Shown here piece by piece: positions 52,480 to 62,234 of a stretch of 64,000 bases of DNA. The stretch's first letter is position 1; each line of letters opens with the position of its first letter. Under the pieces are notes generated by a model. That model worked only from the letters and a program-made list of their open reading frames with translations, was not told the DNA's origin and did no database searches. The DNA is from Kosakonia sp. H02. GTDB lineage: Bacteria; Pseudomonadota; Gammaproteobacteria; Enterobacterales; Enterobacteriaceae. A program made the position numbers and the translations under genes. The stretch lies in contig CP131915.1 of the NCBI GenBank assembly GCA_030704225.1, positions 2,852,001 to 2,916,000 of the forward strand, written 5' to 3'.

Positions 52480-52752
52480 TTAGTCTTCGTCAAAGCCAGC
52501 GATAAACAGCGCGATAACCGCTGCCAGCGCTTCTTTTTCCTGCGGACCGCTGGCTTCTACTTCAATCTGCCGACCTTTTGCGGAATCCAGCATCAGCAAC
52601 GCAATCACGCTGCTGGCTTCCGCTTCCGTTCCTTCGTCGTTGCGCAGCAGCACTTCTGCATCAAATCCCTGTACCAGTTCAAACAATTTCATGGCCGGGC
52701 GCGCGTGCATCCCCAGCTTATTGGTTATCTCAACGGTTTGCTTTACGGTCAT
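52480..52752 (-). CDS. npr: Phosphocarrier NPr of the nitrogen PTS
   Basis: A 90-residue HPr-like protein with the phosphorylated His16 (GMHARPA). It moves phosphate from PtsP (EI-Ntr) to PtsN. The ATG at 52752 gives the E. coli length and overlaps the rapZ stop by 4 bases. Last gene of the rpoN operon (also called ptsO). Confidence 0.97.
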   Translation of the reverse strand: MTVKQTVEITNKLGMHARPAMKLFELVQGFDAEVLLRNDEGTEAEASSVIALLMLDSAKGRQIEVEASGPQEKEALAAVIALFIAGFDED

Positions 52753-53603
52753 GTTTTGCGTTTTTCCAGCGTGCGGTGACGGGATTGAACGTTCTTGCCA
52801 CGCGAGCGGAAATAATCCGCTAACTGTTCGGCGATATAGACGGAGCGGTGTTTCCCGCCGGTACAACCGATAGCGACTGTCAAATAGCTGCGGTTATTGG
52901 TCTCCAGCATCGGCAGCCACAATTCAAGGTAGCTGCGCGTCTGGTAGATAAAATTGTGCACTTCGGTGTGCCTGTCGAGGAACGCGGCGACGGGTTTGTC
53001 GAGGCCAGTCATCGGGCGTAGTTTCGGGTCCCAGTGCGGGTTAGGCAGGAAGCGAACGTCAAAAACGTAATCGGCATCAATTGGAATGCCGTGCTTAAAG
53101 CCAAAAGACTCAAAGACCATGGTCAGCTCGCGCTCACGTTTGCCCAGCAGGCGCGTACGCAGCATTTCTGCCAGTTCATGCACCGACATTTCCGAGGTAT
53201 CAACAATCAGGTCTGCACGGGAGCGCAGCGGCTCCAGCAGATTACTCTCTTCATCGATAGCACTCTCCAGCGACAGATTTTTACTGGAAAGCGGGTGCAG
53301 GCGGCGCGTATCGCTATAACGGCGGATCAGCGTGTTGCGGTCGGCATCAAGGAACAGGAGCTGCGGGGAGAACGCGTCCGGCAGATTGCTCATTGCCTGT
53401 TCAAAAATTTCCGGTGATTCCGGCATATTACGCACATCGATACTGACGGCGGCTGAAATCTGGCGGTCGGCGAGCGTCTGCGCCAGCTCCGGCAGCAGCA
53501 CAACCGGCAGGTTATCGACACAGTAGAAACCCATGTCTTCCAGGGCGCGTAGCGCCACGGACTTACCTGAACCCGAACGACCACTGACGATCATCAGGAC
53601 CAT
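52749..53603 (-). CDS. rapZ: RNase adapter RapZ
   Basis: A 284-residue protein with Walker A GRSGSGKS (8-15) and a C-terminal RNA-binding domain with the GCTGGKHRSV motif near 238-247 and basic tail. It binds GlmZ and guides RNase E to cut it, so tuning glmS and amino-sugar supply. Same length as E. coli RapZ. It lies between ptsN and npr in the rpoN operon. Confidence 0.98.
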   Translation of the reverse strand: MVLMIVSGRSGSGKSVALRALEDMGFYCVDNLPVVLLPELAQTLADRQISAAVSIDVRNMPESPEIFEQAMSNLPDAFSPQLLFLDADRNTLIRRYSDTRRLHPLSSKNLSLESAIDEESNLLEPLRSRADLIVDTSEMSVHELAEMLRTRLLGKRERELTMVFESFGFKHGIPIDADYVFDVRFLPNPHWDPKLRPMTGLDKPVAAFLDRHTEVHNFIYQTRSYLELWLPMLETNNRSYLTVAIGCTGGKHRSVYIAEQLADYFRSRGKNVQSRHRTLEKRKT

Positions 53604-53648
53604 GGGCCAATTCTCCTCAGAACGACTGATAAAGTGAGTCTTACCCCG

Positions 53649-54140
53649 TTACGCATCGTCACTCTCGCCTTCTGTCTGCGTGATTATCTGATACAGCTCT
53701 TCGTCACTTTGCGCACTGCGCAGGCGTCGACAAATGGTTTTATCCGCCAGCCGCTTGGCGACCAGGGAGAGCGTATGCAGGTGCGTTTTGGTTTGATCTG
53801 CGGGCACCAACAGGGCAAACAGCAGATCGACGGGTTGATTATCGATAGCGTCGAAGGCAATGGGCGTTTCGAGTTGCACAAAAACACCCACGGCGCGCAG
53901 CGTGTCTTCCTCGAGCTTACCGTGCGGAATGGCGATACCGTTACCAATACCGGTACTGCCCATTTTTTCACGCGTCAGGATCGCCTCGAAGACGACCTGC
54001 GGCGGCAGGCCTAACTGTTTTGCCGCCAGTTCACTGATGATTTCCAGAGCACGTTTTTTACTCTGGCAGTGAACGCCGCTACGGGTACATTCCTGGTTAA
54101 GGACAGTGCTCAATTGAAGAGCGGAATCGTTATTCATCAT
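53649..54140 (-). CDS. ptsN: PTS-Ntr EIIA component PtsN
   Basis: A 163-residue EIIA of the fructose-mannitol type with the phosphorylated His73 (IAIPHGKLEED). In its unphosphorylated form it controls K+ transport (TrkA, KdpD) and links nitrogen and potassium balance. Same length as E. coli PtsN; starts with two ATGs after AGGTGA. Confidence 0.98.
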   Translation of the reverse strand: MMNNDSALQLSTVLNQECTRSGVHCQSKKRALEIISELAAKQLGLPPQVVFEAILTREKMGSTGIGNGIAIPHGKLEEDTLRAVGVFVQLETPIAFDAIDNQPVDLLFALLVPADQTKTHLHTLSLVAKRLADKTICRRLRSAQSDEELYQIITQTEGESDDA

Positions 54141-54221
54141 AATTTCACCTAAGCGGCGTCAGAGCCAGCACCCCTACCGGGTTGCGGTGGGGTGCAACGC
54201 GCCAGACGGACGCCCGGACAA

Positions 54222-54509
54222 TTAGTGTTGTTTCAGTTTGTCTTTATGTTTCGTAAGCTGCCGCGACAGTTTATCAATTAAACCGTCGATAGCAGCATAC
54301 ATATCCTGCCCTTCCGCACTGGCATGCAATTCGCCTCCATTCACATGCAAGGTGGCGTCCGAGATGTGAGTCACTTTCTCCACTTTCAACACAACATAGA
54401 CCTGATTAATCCTTTCGAAATACTGTTCGAGTTTGGTGAATTTATTGTTCACAAATTCACGCAGAGCATCGGTGATTTCGACGTTTTGTCCTGTGATGTT
54501 AAGCTGCAT
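54222..54509 (-). CDS. hpf: Ribosome hibernation promoting factor
   Basis: A 95-residue short-form HPF (also YhbH). It binds the 30S decoding site and stabilises 100S ribosome dimers in stationary phase. The beta-alpha-beta-beta-beta-alpha fold pattern and basic C-terminal helix (LSRQLTKHKDKLKQH) are clear. The ATG at 54509 gives the E. coli length; AAGGAAGA lies upstream. It lies 22 bases after rpoN. Confidence 0.97.
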   Translation of the reverse strand: MQLNITGQNVEITDALREFVNNKFTKLEQYFERINQVYVVLKVEKVTHISDATLHVNGGELHASAEGQDMYAAIDGLIDKLSRQLTKHKDKLKQH

Positions 54510-54531
54510 AGTGTCTTCCTTATCGGTTGGG

Positions 54532-55965
54532 TCAAACCAGCTGTTTGCGCTGGTTAGACGGCGGAATGGATAAAGATTCTCGATACTTCGCAACGGTACG
54601 CCGTGCCACCATAATCCCCTGATCGGAAAGCAGGGTGGTCAGCTTACTGTCGCTCAGTGGTTTTGCAGGGTTTTCTGCGGCGATCAATTTCTTCACCAGC
54701 GCGCGAATGGCCGTCGACGAGGCTTCGCCGCCGCCTTCGGTATTCACATGGCTGGAGAAGAAATACTTCAATTCGAAAATGCCGCGCGGACTGTGCAGGT
54801 ACTTCTGGGTCGTCACACGAGAAATCGTGGACTCGTGCATCTCGACGGCCTGAGCGATATCCGCCAGCACCATCGGTTTCATAAATTCTTCGCCCTGATC
54901 AAAGAACGCCTGTTGCTGCTCAACAATGCAGCGGCTGACGCGCAGCAGGGTATCGTTTCGGCTCTCCAGACTTTTAATCAACCATTTCGCTTCCTGCAAA
55001 TTGCTGCGGATAAATTGGTTATCGGCGTCATTACGCGCGCCGCCGCCCATTGCCGCATAGTGTTGGTTGATTTGCAGACGCGGAATGCTGTCGGAATTGA
55101 GCTCTACGGTCCAGCGCCCGTTGTGCTTACGCACCAGCACATCAGGAATGACATACTCCGGTTCGCCGGTCTGGATCGACTGACCGGGGCGCGGATCGAG
55201 CGACTGGATCAGATTCACCGCTTCTTTCAGCACATCTTCTTTCAGACGTGTTACGCGCATCAACGTGCGGAAATCGTGGTTGGCGAGCAGATCCAGATGA
55301 TCGCAGATGATAAGCCGGGCTTCTTCGCACCACGGCGTATTTTTGGCGAACTGGGAAAGCTGAACCAGCAGGCAGTCGCGCAGATCCCGCGCCGCCACGC
55401 CAACCGGATCGAAGCGTTGAATGCGTTTAAGCACCGCTTCGACTTCATCAAGACCGATCTCTTCGTTGCCCATACTTTCCAGGATCTCTTCGAGTGAGAC
55501 CGTGAGATAACCGGTATCATCAACGGCATCGACGATGGAGGTCGCAATAGCCCGGTCAGTATCAGAGAAAGGCGTCAGCTCCACCTGCCACATCAAATAG
55601 TCTTGCAGCGACTGCGTGGTTTCGCCCTGATAAATGGGCAGCTCATCATCAATGTAATCATTGCTGCTGCCGGAGGGCGTTCCGGCGGTGTAAAGTTCGT
55701 CCCAGCTTGCGTCCAACGGTAGCTCATCGGGCATCTCTTTTTGTTCGAGCGCATCGACGGTATCCAGCCCTTCGTTTTCCTGAGCTTGTTGGCTATCCAC
55801 TTCTTCGTGAAGATCGGTTTGTTCCAGCAGGGGGTTGCTCTCCAGCGCCTGCTGAAGTTCCTGCTGAAGTTCCAACGTGGACAACTGCAATAGACGAATA
55901 GCCTGTTGCAGTTGCGGCGTCATGGCTAGCTGTTGGCTAAGCCTTAGTTGCAAACCTTGCTTCAT
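54532..55965 (-). CDS. rpoN: RNA polymerase sigma-54 factor
   Basis: A 477-residue sigma-54. Region I (Gln- and Leu-rich, 1-50) contacts bacterial enhancer-binding proteins, region II is acidic, and region III holds the core-binding part, the helix-turn-helix and the RpoN box ARRTVAKYRE (near 454-463). Start at MKQGLQLRLSQQ (55965) gives exactly the E. coli length; eight more codons upstream are open. It controls nitrogen and stress regulons and heads the cluster with the nitrogen PTS genes. Confidence 0.98.
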   Translation of the reverse strand: MKQGLQLRLSQQLAMTPQLQQAIRLLQLSTLELQQELQQALESNPLLEQTDLHEEVDSQQAQENEGLDTVDALEQKEMPDELPLDASWDELYTAGTPSGSSNDYIDDELPIYQGETTQSLQDYLMWQVELTPFSDTDRAIATSIVDAVDDTGYLTVSLEEILESMGNEEIGLDEVEAVLKRIQRFDPVGVAARDLRDCLLVQLSQFAKNTPWCEEARLIICDHLDLLANHDFRTLMRVTRLKEDVLKEAVNLIQSLDPRPGQSIQTGEPEYVIPDVLVRKHNGRWTVELNSDSIPRLQINQHYAAMGGGARNDADNQFIRSNLQEAKWLIKSLESRNDTLLRVSRCIVEQQQAFFDQGEEFMKPMVLADIAQAVEMHESTISRVTTQKYLHSPRGIFELKYFFSSHVNTEGGGEASSTAIRALVKKLIAAENPAKPLSDSKLTTLLSDQGIMVARRTVAKYRESLSIPPSNQRKQLV

Positions 55966-56013
55966 ATTCAGAGCAGCACTCTCCGACAAAAAACGTCAAT
56001 AAACCTTACCCTA

Positions 56014-56739
56014 TCAGAGTCTGAAGTCTTCCCCAAGATATACGCGCTTAACGTGTTCGTCTTCAAGGATTTGCTGCGGTGTGCCGTGGGCAATTAAATG
56101 CCCCTGGCTGACGATATAAGCACGCTCACACACCGCCAGCGTTTCGCGGACGTTATGGTCGGTGATCAACACACCCAGGCCGCTATCGCGCAGGTGTTCA
56201 ATGATACGTTTAATATCGATAACTGAAATCGGGTCAACGCCCGCAAACGGCTCATCAAGCAGAATAAATTTCGGGTTTGCCGCCAGCGCGCGGGCAATTT
56301 CCACACGGCGACGTTCACCACCGGACAGGGATTGCCCCATATTGTCGCGCAGATGCTCAATATGGAACTCTTCCATCAGCTCTTTGGCGCGATCTTCGCG
56401 CTGCTCAGCGGTGAGATCGTCACGAATTTGCAGGACAGCCATCAGGTTGTCATAGACGCTCAGACGGCGGAATATTGATGCTTCCTGCGGCAAGTAGCCG
56501 ATGCCGCGACGCGCGCGTGCATGGAGCGGCAGCAGGCTGATGTCTTCATCGTCGATGACGATGTTGCCGGCGTCACGCGACACAATCCCGACAACCATAT
56601 AGAAAGTGGTGGTTTTCCCTGCGCCGTTAGGGCCAAGCAGCCCGACGATTTCGCCAGAGTTGACGGTCAGACTGACGTCCTCAACCACGCGACGACCTTT
56701 GTAAGCCTTAGCGAGATTCTTTGCAGTTAATGTTGCCAT
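56014..56739 (-). CDS. lptB: LPS export ABC transporter ATPase LptB
   Basis: A 241-residue cytoplasmic ATPase with Walker A GPNGAGKTT (36-44), signature LSGGERRRVEIARAL, Walker B FILLDEPFAGVD and H-loop TDHNVRE. With LptF and LptG (encoded elsewhere) it lifts LPS from the inner membrane to the LptC-LptA bridge. It begins 6 bases after lptA and precedes rpoN, the standard order. Confidence 0.98.
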   Translation of the reverse strand: MATLTAKNLAKAYKGRRVVEDVSLTVNSGEIVGLLGPNGAGKTTTFYMVVGIVSRDAGNIVIDDEDISLLPLHARARRGIGYLPQEASIFRRLSVYDNLMAVLQIRDDLTAEQREDRAKELMEEFHIEHLRDNMGQSLSGGERRRVEIARALAANPKFILLDEPFAGVDPISVIDIKRIIEHLRDSGLGVLITDHNVRETLAVCERAYIVSQGHLIAHGTPQQILEDEHVKRVYLGEDFRL

Positions 56740-56745
56740 AACGTA

Positions 56746-57300
56746 TTAGTTACTCTTTTTTTGCGCCGGGGCGGCGTTATTGCTCTTGTCCTGCAACTGC
56801 GACGGTACCAGCACGGTGGTCACGCGTTTGCCTTTGTCGCTGAACGCTTGCATCTTCTGCTCTTTCACCAGATAGGTGATTTTGTCGCCGGTGATATTGC
56901 TATCCAGTTGTTCGAGATAGGCTTTCCCGGTCAGCACGACGAAATCTTTTTCCAGTTCGTAATGCATCTGCGAGGCGTGGCCTTTCACCGGCTTGCCGTT
57001 GTCCTGCATTTGATAGAAGGTGGCCGGGTTGCCGTAACCGTCGATAATTTCTTTACCTTGCTGGCCGCCAGGGCGAGTTACCACGACCTTATCGGCATTG
57101 ATTTTAATCGTCCCCTGCGTCACCACGACATTACCGGTAAAGGTAACCACGTTGCCTTGCATATCCAGCGACTGTTGATCGGAGTCGATATGGATAGGCT
57201 GGTCGGTATCGCCGGTCACGGCCAGTGCCGGAAGCGCGACAGCGAAAAGCGTACTCGCCAGGAGTAGATTAAGGCTGCGTTTGTTTGTTTTGAATTTCAT
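56746..57300 (-). CDS. lptA: LPS transport periplasmic bridge protein LptA
   Basis: A 184-residue periplasmic protein with signal peptide (cleavage near ALAVTGD, residue 27) and OstA/beta-jellyroll fold. Copies of it link LptC in the inner membrane to LptD in the outer. The ATG at 57300 (MKFKTNKRSLN) follows E. coli LptA and overlaps lptC by 32 bases; it is one residue shorter than the E. coli protein. Confidence 0.97.
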   Translation of the reverse strand: MKFKTNKRSLNLLLASTLFAVALPALAVTGDTDQPIHIDSDQQSLDMQGNVVTFTGNVVVTQGTIKINADKVVVTRPGGQQGKEIIDGYGNPATFYQMQDNGKPVKGHASQMHYELEKDFVVLTGKAYLEQLDSNITGDKITYLVKEQKMQAFSDKGKRVTTVLVPSQLQDKSNNAAPAQKKSN

Positions 57301-57844
57301 AGGAGCTTCTAACCTTTTCAATCAGCTCGGCGTTTTTGCTGCGTAAATTGCCGCGCATTTTCAGGCCGGTGGAATTAAACGTTGTACCGTATAACGTGAC
57401 CTGATCATCGGAGGTAACATCCTGCGTTACCAGGTTAATCTGGGCGTTATCCGTGGTGATTTTTCGTAATTGAGCATCCGCAGTCAGCGCGTTGACCTCA
57501 ACATGTCCATAAAGATAAAGCATACGGTCTTCCGTCAGCTTTGCTTTATCCGATTTGATAGACCAGGTCGGTACTTTGTCCTGATCGAAGGTGGTTAATA
57601 CGGGCTGGGCGAACCAGCTAATGCCATCGGTGGAAAAATACTCGACATTCTGCGCGATCAGGCGATAGTTCAGCGCGCCTTCCGGACTGTAAACGACGGT
57701 ATCCGTGTGTTTGCTCGTATAAGTTGGATCCGAATCACTCGTGGCGGCTTGTTCCGGCTCATCCTGAGCGGTGAGGTTAATACCAATCAGAACCAGTGCG
57801 GCCAGCGCCAGCAGAATAATAACCCAACGTCTGGTTTTACTCAT
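57269..57844 (-). CDS. lptC: LPS transport protein LptC
   Basis: A 191-residue bitopic inner-membrane protein: one helix (about 7-24) and a periplasmic jellyroll ending SYEIQNKQTQP as in E. coli. It receives LPS from LptBFG and hands it to LptA. The start at 57844 gives the E. coli length and a 4-base overlap with kdsC. Confidence 0.97.
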   Translation of the reverse strand: MSKTRRWVIILLALAALVLIGINLTAQDEPEQAATSDSDPTYTSKHTDTVVYSPEGALNYRLIAQNVEYFSTDGISWFAQPVLTTFDQDKVPTWSIKSDKAKLTEDRMLYLYGHVEVNALTADAQLRKITTDNAQINLVTQDVTSDDQVTLYGTTFNSTGLKMRGNLRSKNAELIEKVRSSYEIQNKQTQP

Positions 57845-58407
57845 ATTGATTGCCCTTTGGCCTCTTCCAGTTTGCCCTGCGCCAGCAGCAGTAAATCGCA
57901 AACTTCACGCACCGCACCGCGACCGCCATTAATGTGCGTGACGTAATCCGCGCGCGGGGTAAGTAGCGGGTGCGCATCGGCGACGGCGACACTTAAACCA
58001 ATCTCCGCCATCACCGGCCAGTCGATCAAATCATCGCCCACATAGGCCACCTGCTCGGGCGTCAGCGCCAGTTTGGTCAGTAACTCGCGGTACGCGATAA
58101 GTTTATCTGACTGACCCTGGTACAAATGCGTGATCCCCAGAGTCTCGCAGCGATCTTCTACCAGTTTAGCTTTACGCCCGGTAATGATCGCAATCTCAAT
58201 GCCGGAAGTGAGCGCACTGCGGATGCCATAACCATCACGGACGTTAAAGGCTTTCAACTCTTCGCCATTATTGCCCATATAGATGAGTCCATCGGACAGC
58301 ACGCCATCCACATCCAGGATCAGCAGACGAATTTTCTTTGCTTTCTCCATGACTTGCGTGCTTACCGGCCCATAACAGGTCGCAAGCGACGCACCAGCAT
58401 TACTCAT
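57841..58407 (-). CDS. kdsC: 3-deoxy-D-manno-octulosonate 8-phosphate phosphatase
   Basis: A 188-residue HAD-family phosphatase with nucleophile Asp32 and Asp34 in LDVDGVLSDG and the later VGDDLIDWPVM motif. It removes phosphate from Kdo-8-P to free Kdo for lipid A core. Tetrameric C0-type HAD without a cap domain. Next to kdsD, the first step of the same pathway. Confidence 0.98.
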   Translation of the reverse strand: MSNAGASLATCYGPVSTQVMEKAKKIRLLILDVDGVLSDGLIYMGNNGEELKAFNVRDGYGIRSALTSGIEIAIITGRKAKLVEDRCETLGITHLYQGQSDKLIAYRELLTKLALTPEQVAYVGDDLIDWPVMAEIGLSVAVADAHPLLTPRADYVTHINGGRGAVREVCDLLLLAQGKLEEAKGQSI

Positions 58408-58421
58408 TGTTCTGTCCTTCT

Positions 58422-59408
58422 TTACACTACGCCCGCGCGCAGCAAATCATGCATATGTAACACACCCAGTAACTGGTCGCCATCGGCAACCAGCACGGAG
58501 GTAATGTGCCGGGATTGCATCAGGTTCAATGCATCTACCGCCAGCGTGTTGGGACGCACACGCACGCCGCCTGGCGTCATCACGTCAGCAATGCCCATGT
58601 GGCGGACATCGCCACCCATATCAAACACGCGGCGCAGGTCACCATCGGTGAAAATGCCTTCGATCTTCATCAGGTCGTCGCAGATAACCGTCATGCCTAA
58701 ATTTTTCCGCGTGATCTCCAGCAAAGCGTCGCGCAGCGTCGCCTCTTTGCTGACATGCGGGATCTCATCGCCGGTGTGCATAATGTCATTTACCCGCAGC
58801 AGCAGCTTGCGACCCAGCGCGCCACCGGGATGAGAGAGCGCAAAATCCTCTGCGGTAAAACCGCGTGCTTTTAATAATGCGACGGCCAGCGCATCGCCCA
58901 TCACCAGTGCGGCAGTGGTGCTTGATGTTGGCGCAAGACCCAGTGGGCACGCTTCTTTCGGCACTTTCACACACAGATGAATATCGGCGGCGCGCGCCAT
59001 GCTACTTTCGGGGCGGCTGGTGATGCAAATCAGGGAGACTTTCAGCCTTTTTAGTACCGGGATTAGCGCGAGGATCTCATTTGACTCGCCGGAATTGGAT
59101 AACGCAATGACCACATCCTGGGGGCTGACCATTCCCAAATCGCCGTGCGCGGCCTCGCCAGGATGCACGAAGAACGAAGGGGTACCGGTGCTGGCAAAGG
59201 TCGCTGCCATCTTTCTGCCGATATGACCGGATTTGCCCATTCCCATCACGACCACTTTTCCGGCGCAGTAAAACATCTTTTCGCACGCCAGAGTGAAGTC
59301 CTGATTGATGTATTGATCCAGCTGTGCGAGGCCTTCACGTTCAATTGCCAGCACGTCTTTGCCTGCTTGTTGAAAGTCAAAACCCGGCTGCAAATCTATT
59401 TGCGACAT
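58422..59408 (-). CDS. kdsD: D-arabinose 5-phosphate isomerase KdsD
   Basis: A 328-residue enzyme with an N-terminal SIS domain (about 40-180, GMGKSGHIGRKMAATFASTG and SNSGESNE) and two C-terminal CBS domains (about 205-325). It turns ribulose-5-P into arabinose-5-P, the entry to Kdo. Same length as E. coli KdsD and 14 bases ahead of kdsC. Confidence 0.98.
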   Translation of the reverse strand: MSQIDLQPGFDFQQAGKDVLAIEREGLAQLDQYINQDFTLACEKMFYCAGKVVVMGMGKSGHIGRKMAATFASTGTPSFFVHPGEAAHGDLGMVSPQDVVIALSNSGESNEILALIPVLKRLKVSLICITSRPESSMARAADIHLCVKVPKEACPLGLAPTSSTTAALVMGDALAVALLKARGFTAEDFALSHPGGALGRKLLLRVNDIMHTGDEIPHVSKEATLRDALLEITRKNLGMTVICDDLMKIEGIFTDGDLRRVFDMGGDVRHMGIADVMTPGGVRVRPNTLAVDALNLMQSRHITSVLVADGDQLLGVLHMHDLLRAGVV

Positions 59409-59421
59409 AGTGCGTTTCCGA

Positions 59422-60396
59422 TTATTCAGTCAAAAGCGGCGACAGCCAGTAAAGCATCGCCAACCATATGATAAAACCGCCGAACAACAGTGCGCCGACG
59501 CCTTTGCTGATTTGCTTACGCCGCCAGCAGATAAGGGCAAAAAGGGCGCTGACCAGCAACATCACCCCGTAATCACGCGTGAACGCTATCGGGTTAAAGC
59601 CGCCTGGCGCAATCAATGCGGGCAAGCCCAGCACGATGGCGATGTTGAATATGTTGGAGCCAATGATATTGCCAATGGCGATATCGTCTTCACCTTTGCG
59701 TGCGCCCGCGATAGCCGTTGCCAGTTCGGGGAGCCCGGTTCCGATGGCGATCACCGTCAGGCCAATGGTGAGCTCGCTGATGCCGAAAAAGTTGGCGACC
59801 ACGGTGGCGTTATCCACCACCATACGCGTTGCCATCGGCATGATAATTAATGCAACGCCCAACCACAGGCAGGCGACGGACAGGCTGCCTTCGCGCGGCA
59901 ATTCCGCTAACTGCTCCCGGGTCAGGCTATCGTTGCCCTGGCGTTCGGCCAGGCGGGCGATTTTAACAATGAACACCAGCCATAGCACGGCTAATAACAG
60001 TAAAAAGATGCCGTCAAAACGGGTGAGCTGCCCATCATACAGCACCGCGCCCGCCAGCAGACTGGCTATTAAGGTTAGCGGCAATTCGCGGCGCAGAATA
60101 TCGGAATGGACGGTAAAAGGGTGCAACAGGGCAGCAACGCCGAGGATCAGCAAGATATTGGTGATGTTAGAACCAATGGCGGTGCCGATAGCCAGATCCA
60201 GTTGACCATGCATTGAGGCGGCAACGGACGTAATGATTTCAGGCAGCGACGTGCCTATGCTCACAACGGTCATACCGATGATCAGCGGCGGAACACCTAA
60301 AGCACGACAGAGAATAGAAGCAGCAAATACCAGACGATCGGCACTGTAGACCACCAGGAGCAAACCAATTATCAATAGCGCCGTCGCTAAGAGCAT
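59422..60396 (-). CDS. yrbG: YrbG, calcium/cation antiporter family protein
   Basis: A 324-residue membrane protein with about ten helices and the two alpha-repeats of the CaCA family (GTSLPEIITSVAA and GTGLPELATAIAG), each carrying the ion-binding acidic residue. It probably exchanges Ca2+ or Na+ for protons, though E. coli mutants show little effect. It is the first gene of the yrbG-kdsD-kdsC-lptCA row. Confidence 0.95.
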   Translation of the reverse strand: MLLATALLIIGLLLVVYSADRLVFAASILCRALGVPPLIIGMTVVSIGTSLPEIITSVAASMHGQLDLAIGTAIGSNITNILLILGVAALLHPFTVHSDILRRELPLTLIASLLAGAVLYDGQLTRFDGIFLLLLAVLWLVFIVKIARLAERQGNDSLTREQLAELPREGSLSVACLWLGVALIIMPMATRMVVDNATVVANFFGISELTIGLTVIAIGTGLPELATAIAGARKGEDDIAIGNIIGSNIFNIAIVLGLPALIAPGGFNPIAFTRDYGVMLLVSALFALICWRRKQISKGVGALLFGGFIIWLAMLYWLSPLLTE

Positions 60397-60627
60397 CTAA
60401 CGTCCTTTCTTCAGGTATAATTTTGCCGGTTCGCAGGCTGCCATGCCGGGTCAAAACCGGGAGTTCCGCGTAGCGTAATGATTCCTAATTTTGACTTTAT
60501 GCGGCTCAAAAGTAAAACAAATGCCAGCTTTCGCTAACCTGGGCAGGTAATATTCTGTAAAAATGTTGGGTTCGTGATGGTATCAGGCATCATGCTTGCA
60601 GCCCACAGGGCATATAAGGAAGAGGAA

Positions 60628-61440
60628 ATGAGCCAGACAGTGGCGAATTTGGTCGACGTTCGTGGTGTCAGCTTCTCCCGTGGCAGCCGCCCAATCTTCG
60701 ACAATATTTCACTGACGGTACCGCGCGGGAAAATCACCGCCATTATGGGGCCGTCGGGGATCGGTAAAACCACCTTGCTGCGCCTGATTGGCGGCCAGAT
60801 CCCGCCTGACAGCGGCGAAATCTTATTTGATGGCGAAAACGTGCCGGAGATGACGCGTTCGCGTCTTTTCACCGTGCGCAAAAGAATGAGCATGCTCTTT
60901 CAGTCCGGTGCGCTGTTTACCGACATGAATGTGTTCGATAACGTCGCCTATCCTTTGCGGGAACACACGACGTTACCGCCGGCGTTATTGCACAGCACGG
61001 TGATGATGAAACTCGAAGCGGTCGGGTTACGCGGCGCGGCGAAGTTGATGCCATCGGAGCTATCTGGTGGTATGGCGCGGCGTGCTGCGCTGGCACGCGC
61101 CATTGCGCTGGAGCCGGACCTGATCATGTTTGATGAGCCGTTTGTGGGCCAGGATCCCATCACCATGGGCGTATTGGTGAAATTGATTTCGGAGTTGAAC
61201 AGCGCGTTGGGCGTGACCTGTATCGTTGTTTCCCACGATGTGCCGGAAGTCTTGAGCATCGCGGATTACGCCTATATCGTGGCGGACCGGAAAATTGTCG
61301 CCCATGGCAGTGCGCAAGGGCTACAAGAAAATAACGACCCTCGCGTGCGCCAGTTCCTGGATGGCATTGCTGATGGGCCGGTTCCGTTCCGCTATCCCGC
61401 TGGCGACTACCAGCACGATTTATTAGAGACAGGGAGTTAA
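60628..61440 (+). CDS. mlaF: Mla phospholipid transporter ATPase MlaF
   Basis: A 270-residue ATPase with Walker A GPSGIGKTT (41-49), signature LSGGMARRAALARAI and Walker B LIMFDEPFVGQD. It powers the MlaFEDB complex that moves phospholipids between membranes and keeps lipid asymmetry. The ATG at 60628 has GGAAGAGGA upstream; an ORF start at 60574 has none. Divergent from yrbG. Confidence 0.98.
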   Translation: MSQTVANLVDVRGVSFSRGSRPIFDNISLTVPRGKITAIMGPSGIGKTTLLRLIGGQIPPDSGEILFDGENVPEMTRSRLFTVRKRMSMLFQSGALFTDMNVFDNVAYPLREHTTLPPALLHSTVMMKLEAVGLRGAAKLMPSELSGGMARRAALARAIALEPDLIMFDEPFVGQDPITMGVLVKLISELNSALGVTCIVVSHDVPEVLSIADYAYIVADRKIVAHGSAQGLQENNDPRVRQFLDGIADGPVPFRYPAGDYQHDLLETGS

Positions 61441-61447
61441 CACACTC

Positions 61448-62230
61448 ATGCTGTTAAATGCACTGGCAGCGCTTGGACATCGCGGGATCAAAACGATCGC
61501 AACGTTTGGGCGCGCTGGTTTGATGCTTTTCAACGCTATCGTTGGCAAGCCGGAGTTCCGCAAGCATGCACCGCTGTTGGTTCGCCAGCTCTACAACGTC
61601 GGCGTGTTGTCGATGCTTATTATCATCGTTTCTGGTGTATTTATCGGCATGGTGCTTGGCTTGCAGGGCTACCTTGTATTGACCACCTACAGTGCGGAAA
61701 CGAGCCTCGGTATGCTGGTGGCGCTGTCGCTGCTGCGTGAACTCGGGCCGGTGGTTGCCGCGCTGCTGTTTGCCGGACGAGCGGGCTCGGCGCTGACCGC
61801 CGAGATTGGTTTGATGCGCGCGACCGAGCAGCTTTCCAGCCTTGAAATGATGGCGGTCGATCCGTTACGCCGCGTGATTTCGCCGCGCTTCTGGGCGGGC
61901 GTTATCTCCCTGCCGCTGCTGACAATCATCTTTGTCGCGGTGGGGATCTGGGGCGGTTCGCTGGTTGGCGTTAACTGGAAAGGAATTGATACAGGCTTTT
62001 TCTGGACCGCGATGCAAAGCGCCGTCGACTTACGTAAGGATTTGGTTAACTGCCTGATTAAAAGCGTGGTTTTTGCCATCACCGTGACCTGGATTGCGCT
62101 GTTTAACGGTTACGATGCGATCCCGACTTCGGCCGGGATCAGCCGCGCGACAACACGCACCGTTGTGCACTCCTCGCTGGCCGTACTCGGCCTTGATTTC
62201 GTGCTCACCGCATTGATGTTTGGGAATTGA
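61448..62230 (+). CDS. mlaE: Mla transporter permease MlaE
   Basis: A 260-residue permease with five to six helices and the MlaE signature (ELGPVVAALLFAGRAGSALTA split near 100-120, then GLMRATEQ). It forms the dimeric membrane core of MlaFEDB. Same length as E. coli MlaE. It starts 7 bases after mlaF. Confidence 0.98.
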   Translation: MLLNALAALGHRGIKTIATFGRAGLMLFNAIVGKPEFRKHAPLLVRQLYNVGVLSMLIIIVSGVFIGMVLGLQGYLVLTTYSAETSLGMLVALSLLRELGPVVAALLFAGRAGSALTAEIGLMRATEQLSSLEMMAVDPLRRVISPRFWAGVISLPLLTIIFVAVGIWGGSLVGVNWKGIDTGFFWTAMQSAVDLRKDLVNCLIKSVVFAITVTWIALFNGYDAIPTSAGISRATTRTVVHSSLAVLGLDFVLTALMFGN

Positions 62231-62234
62231 GTTC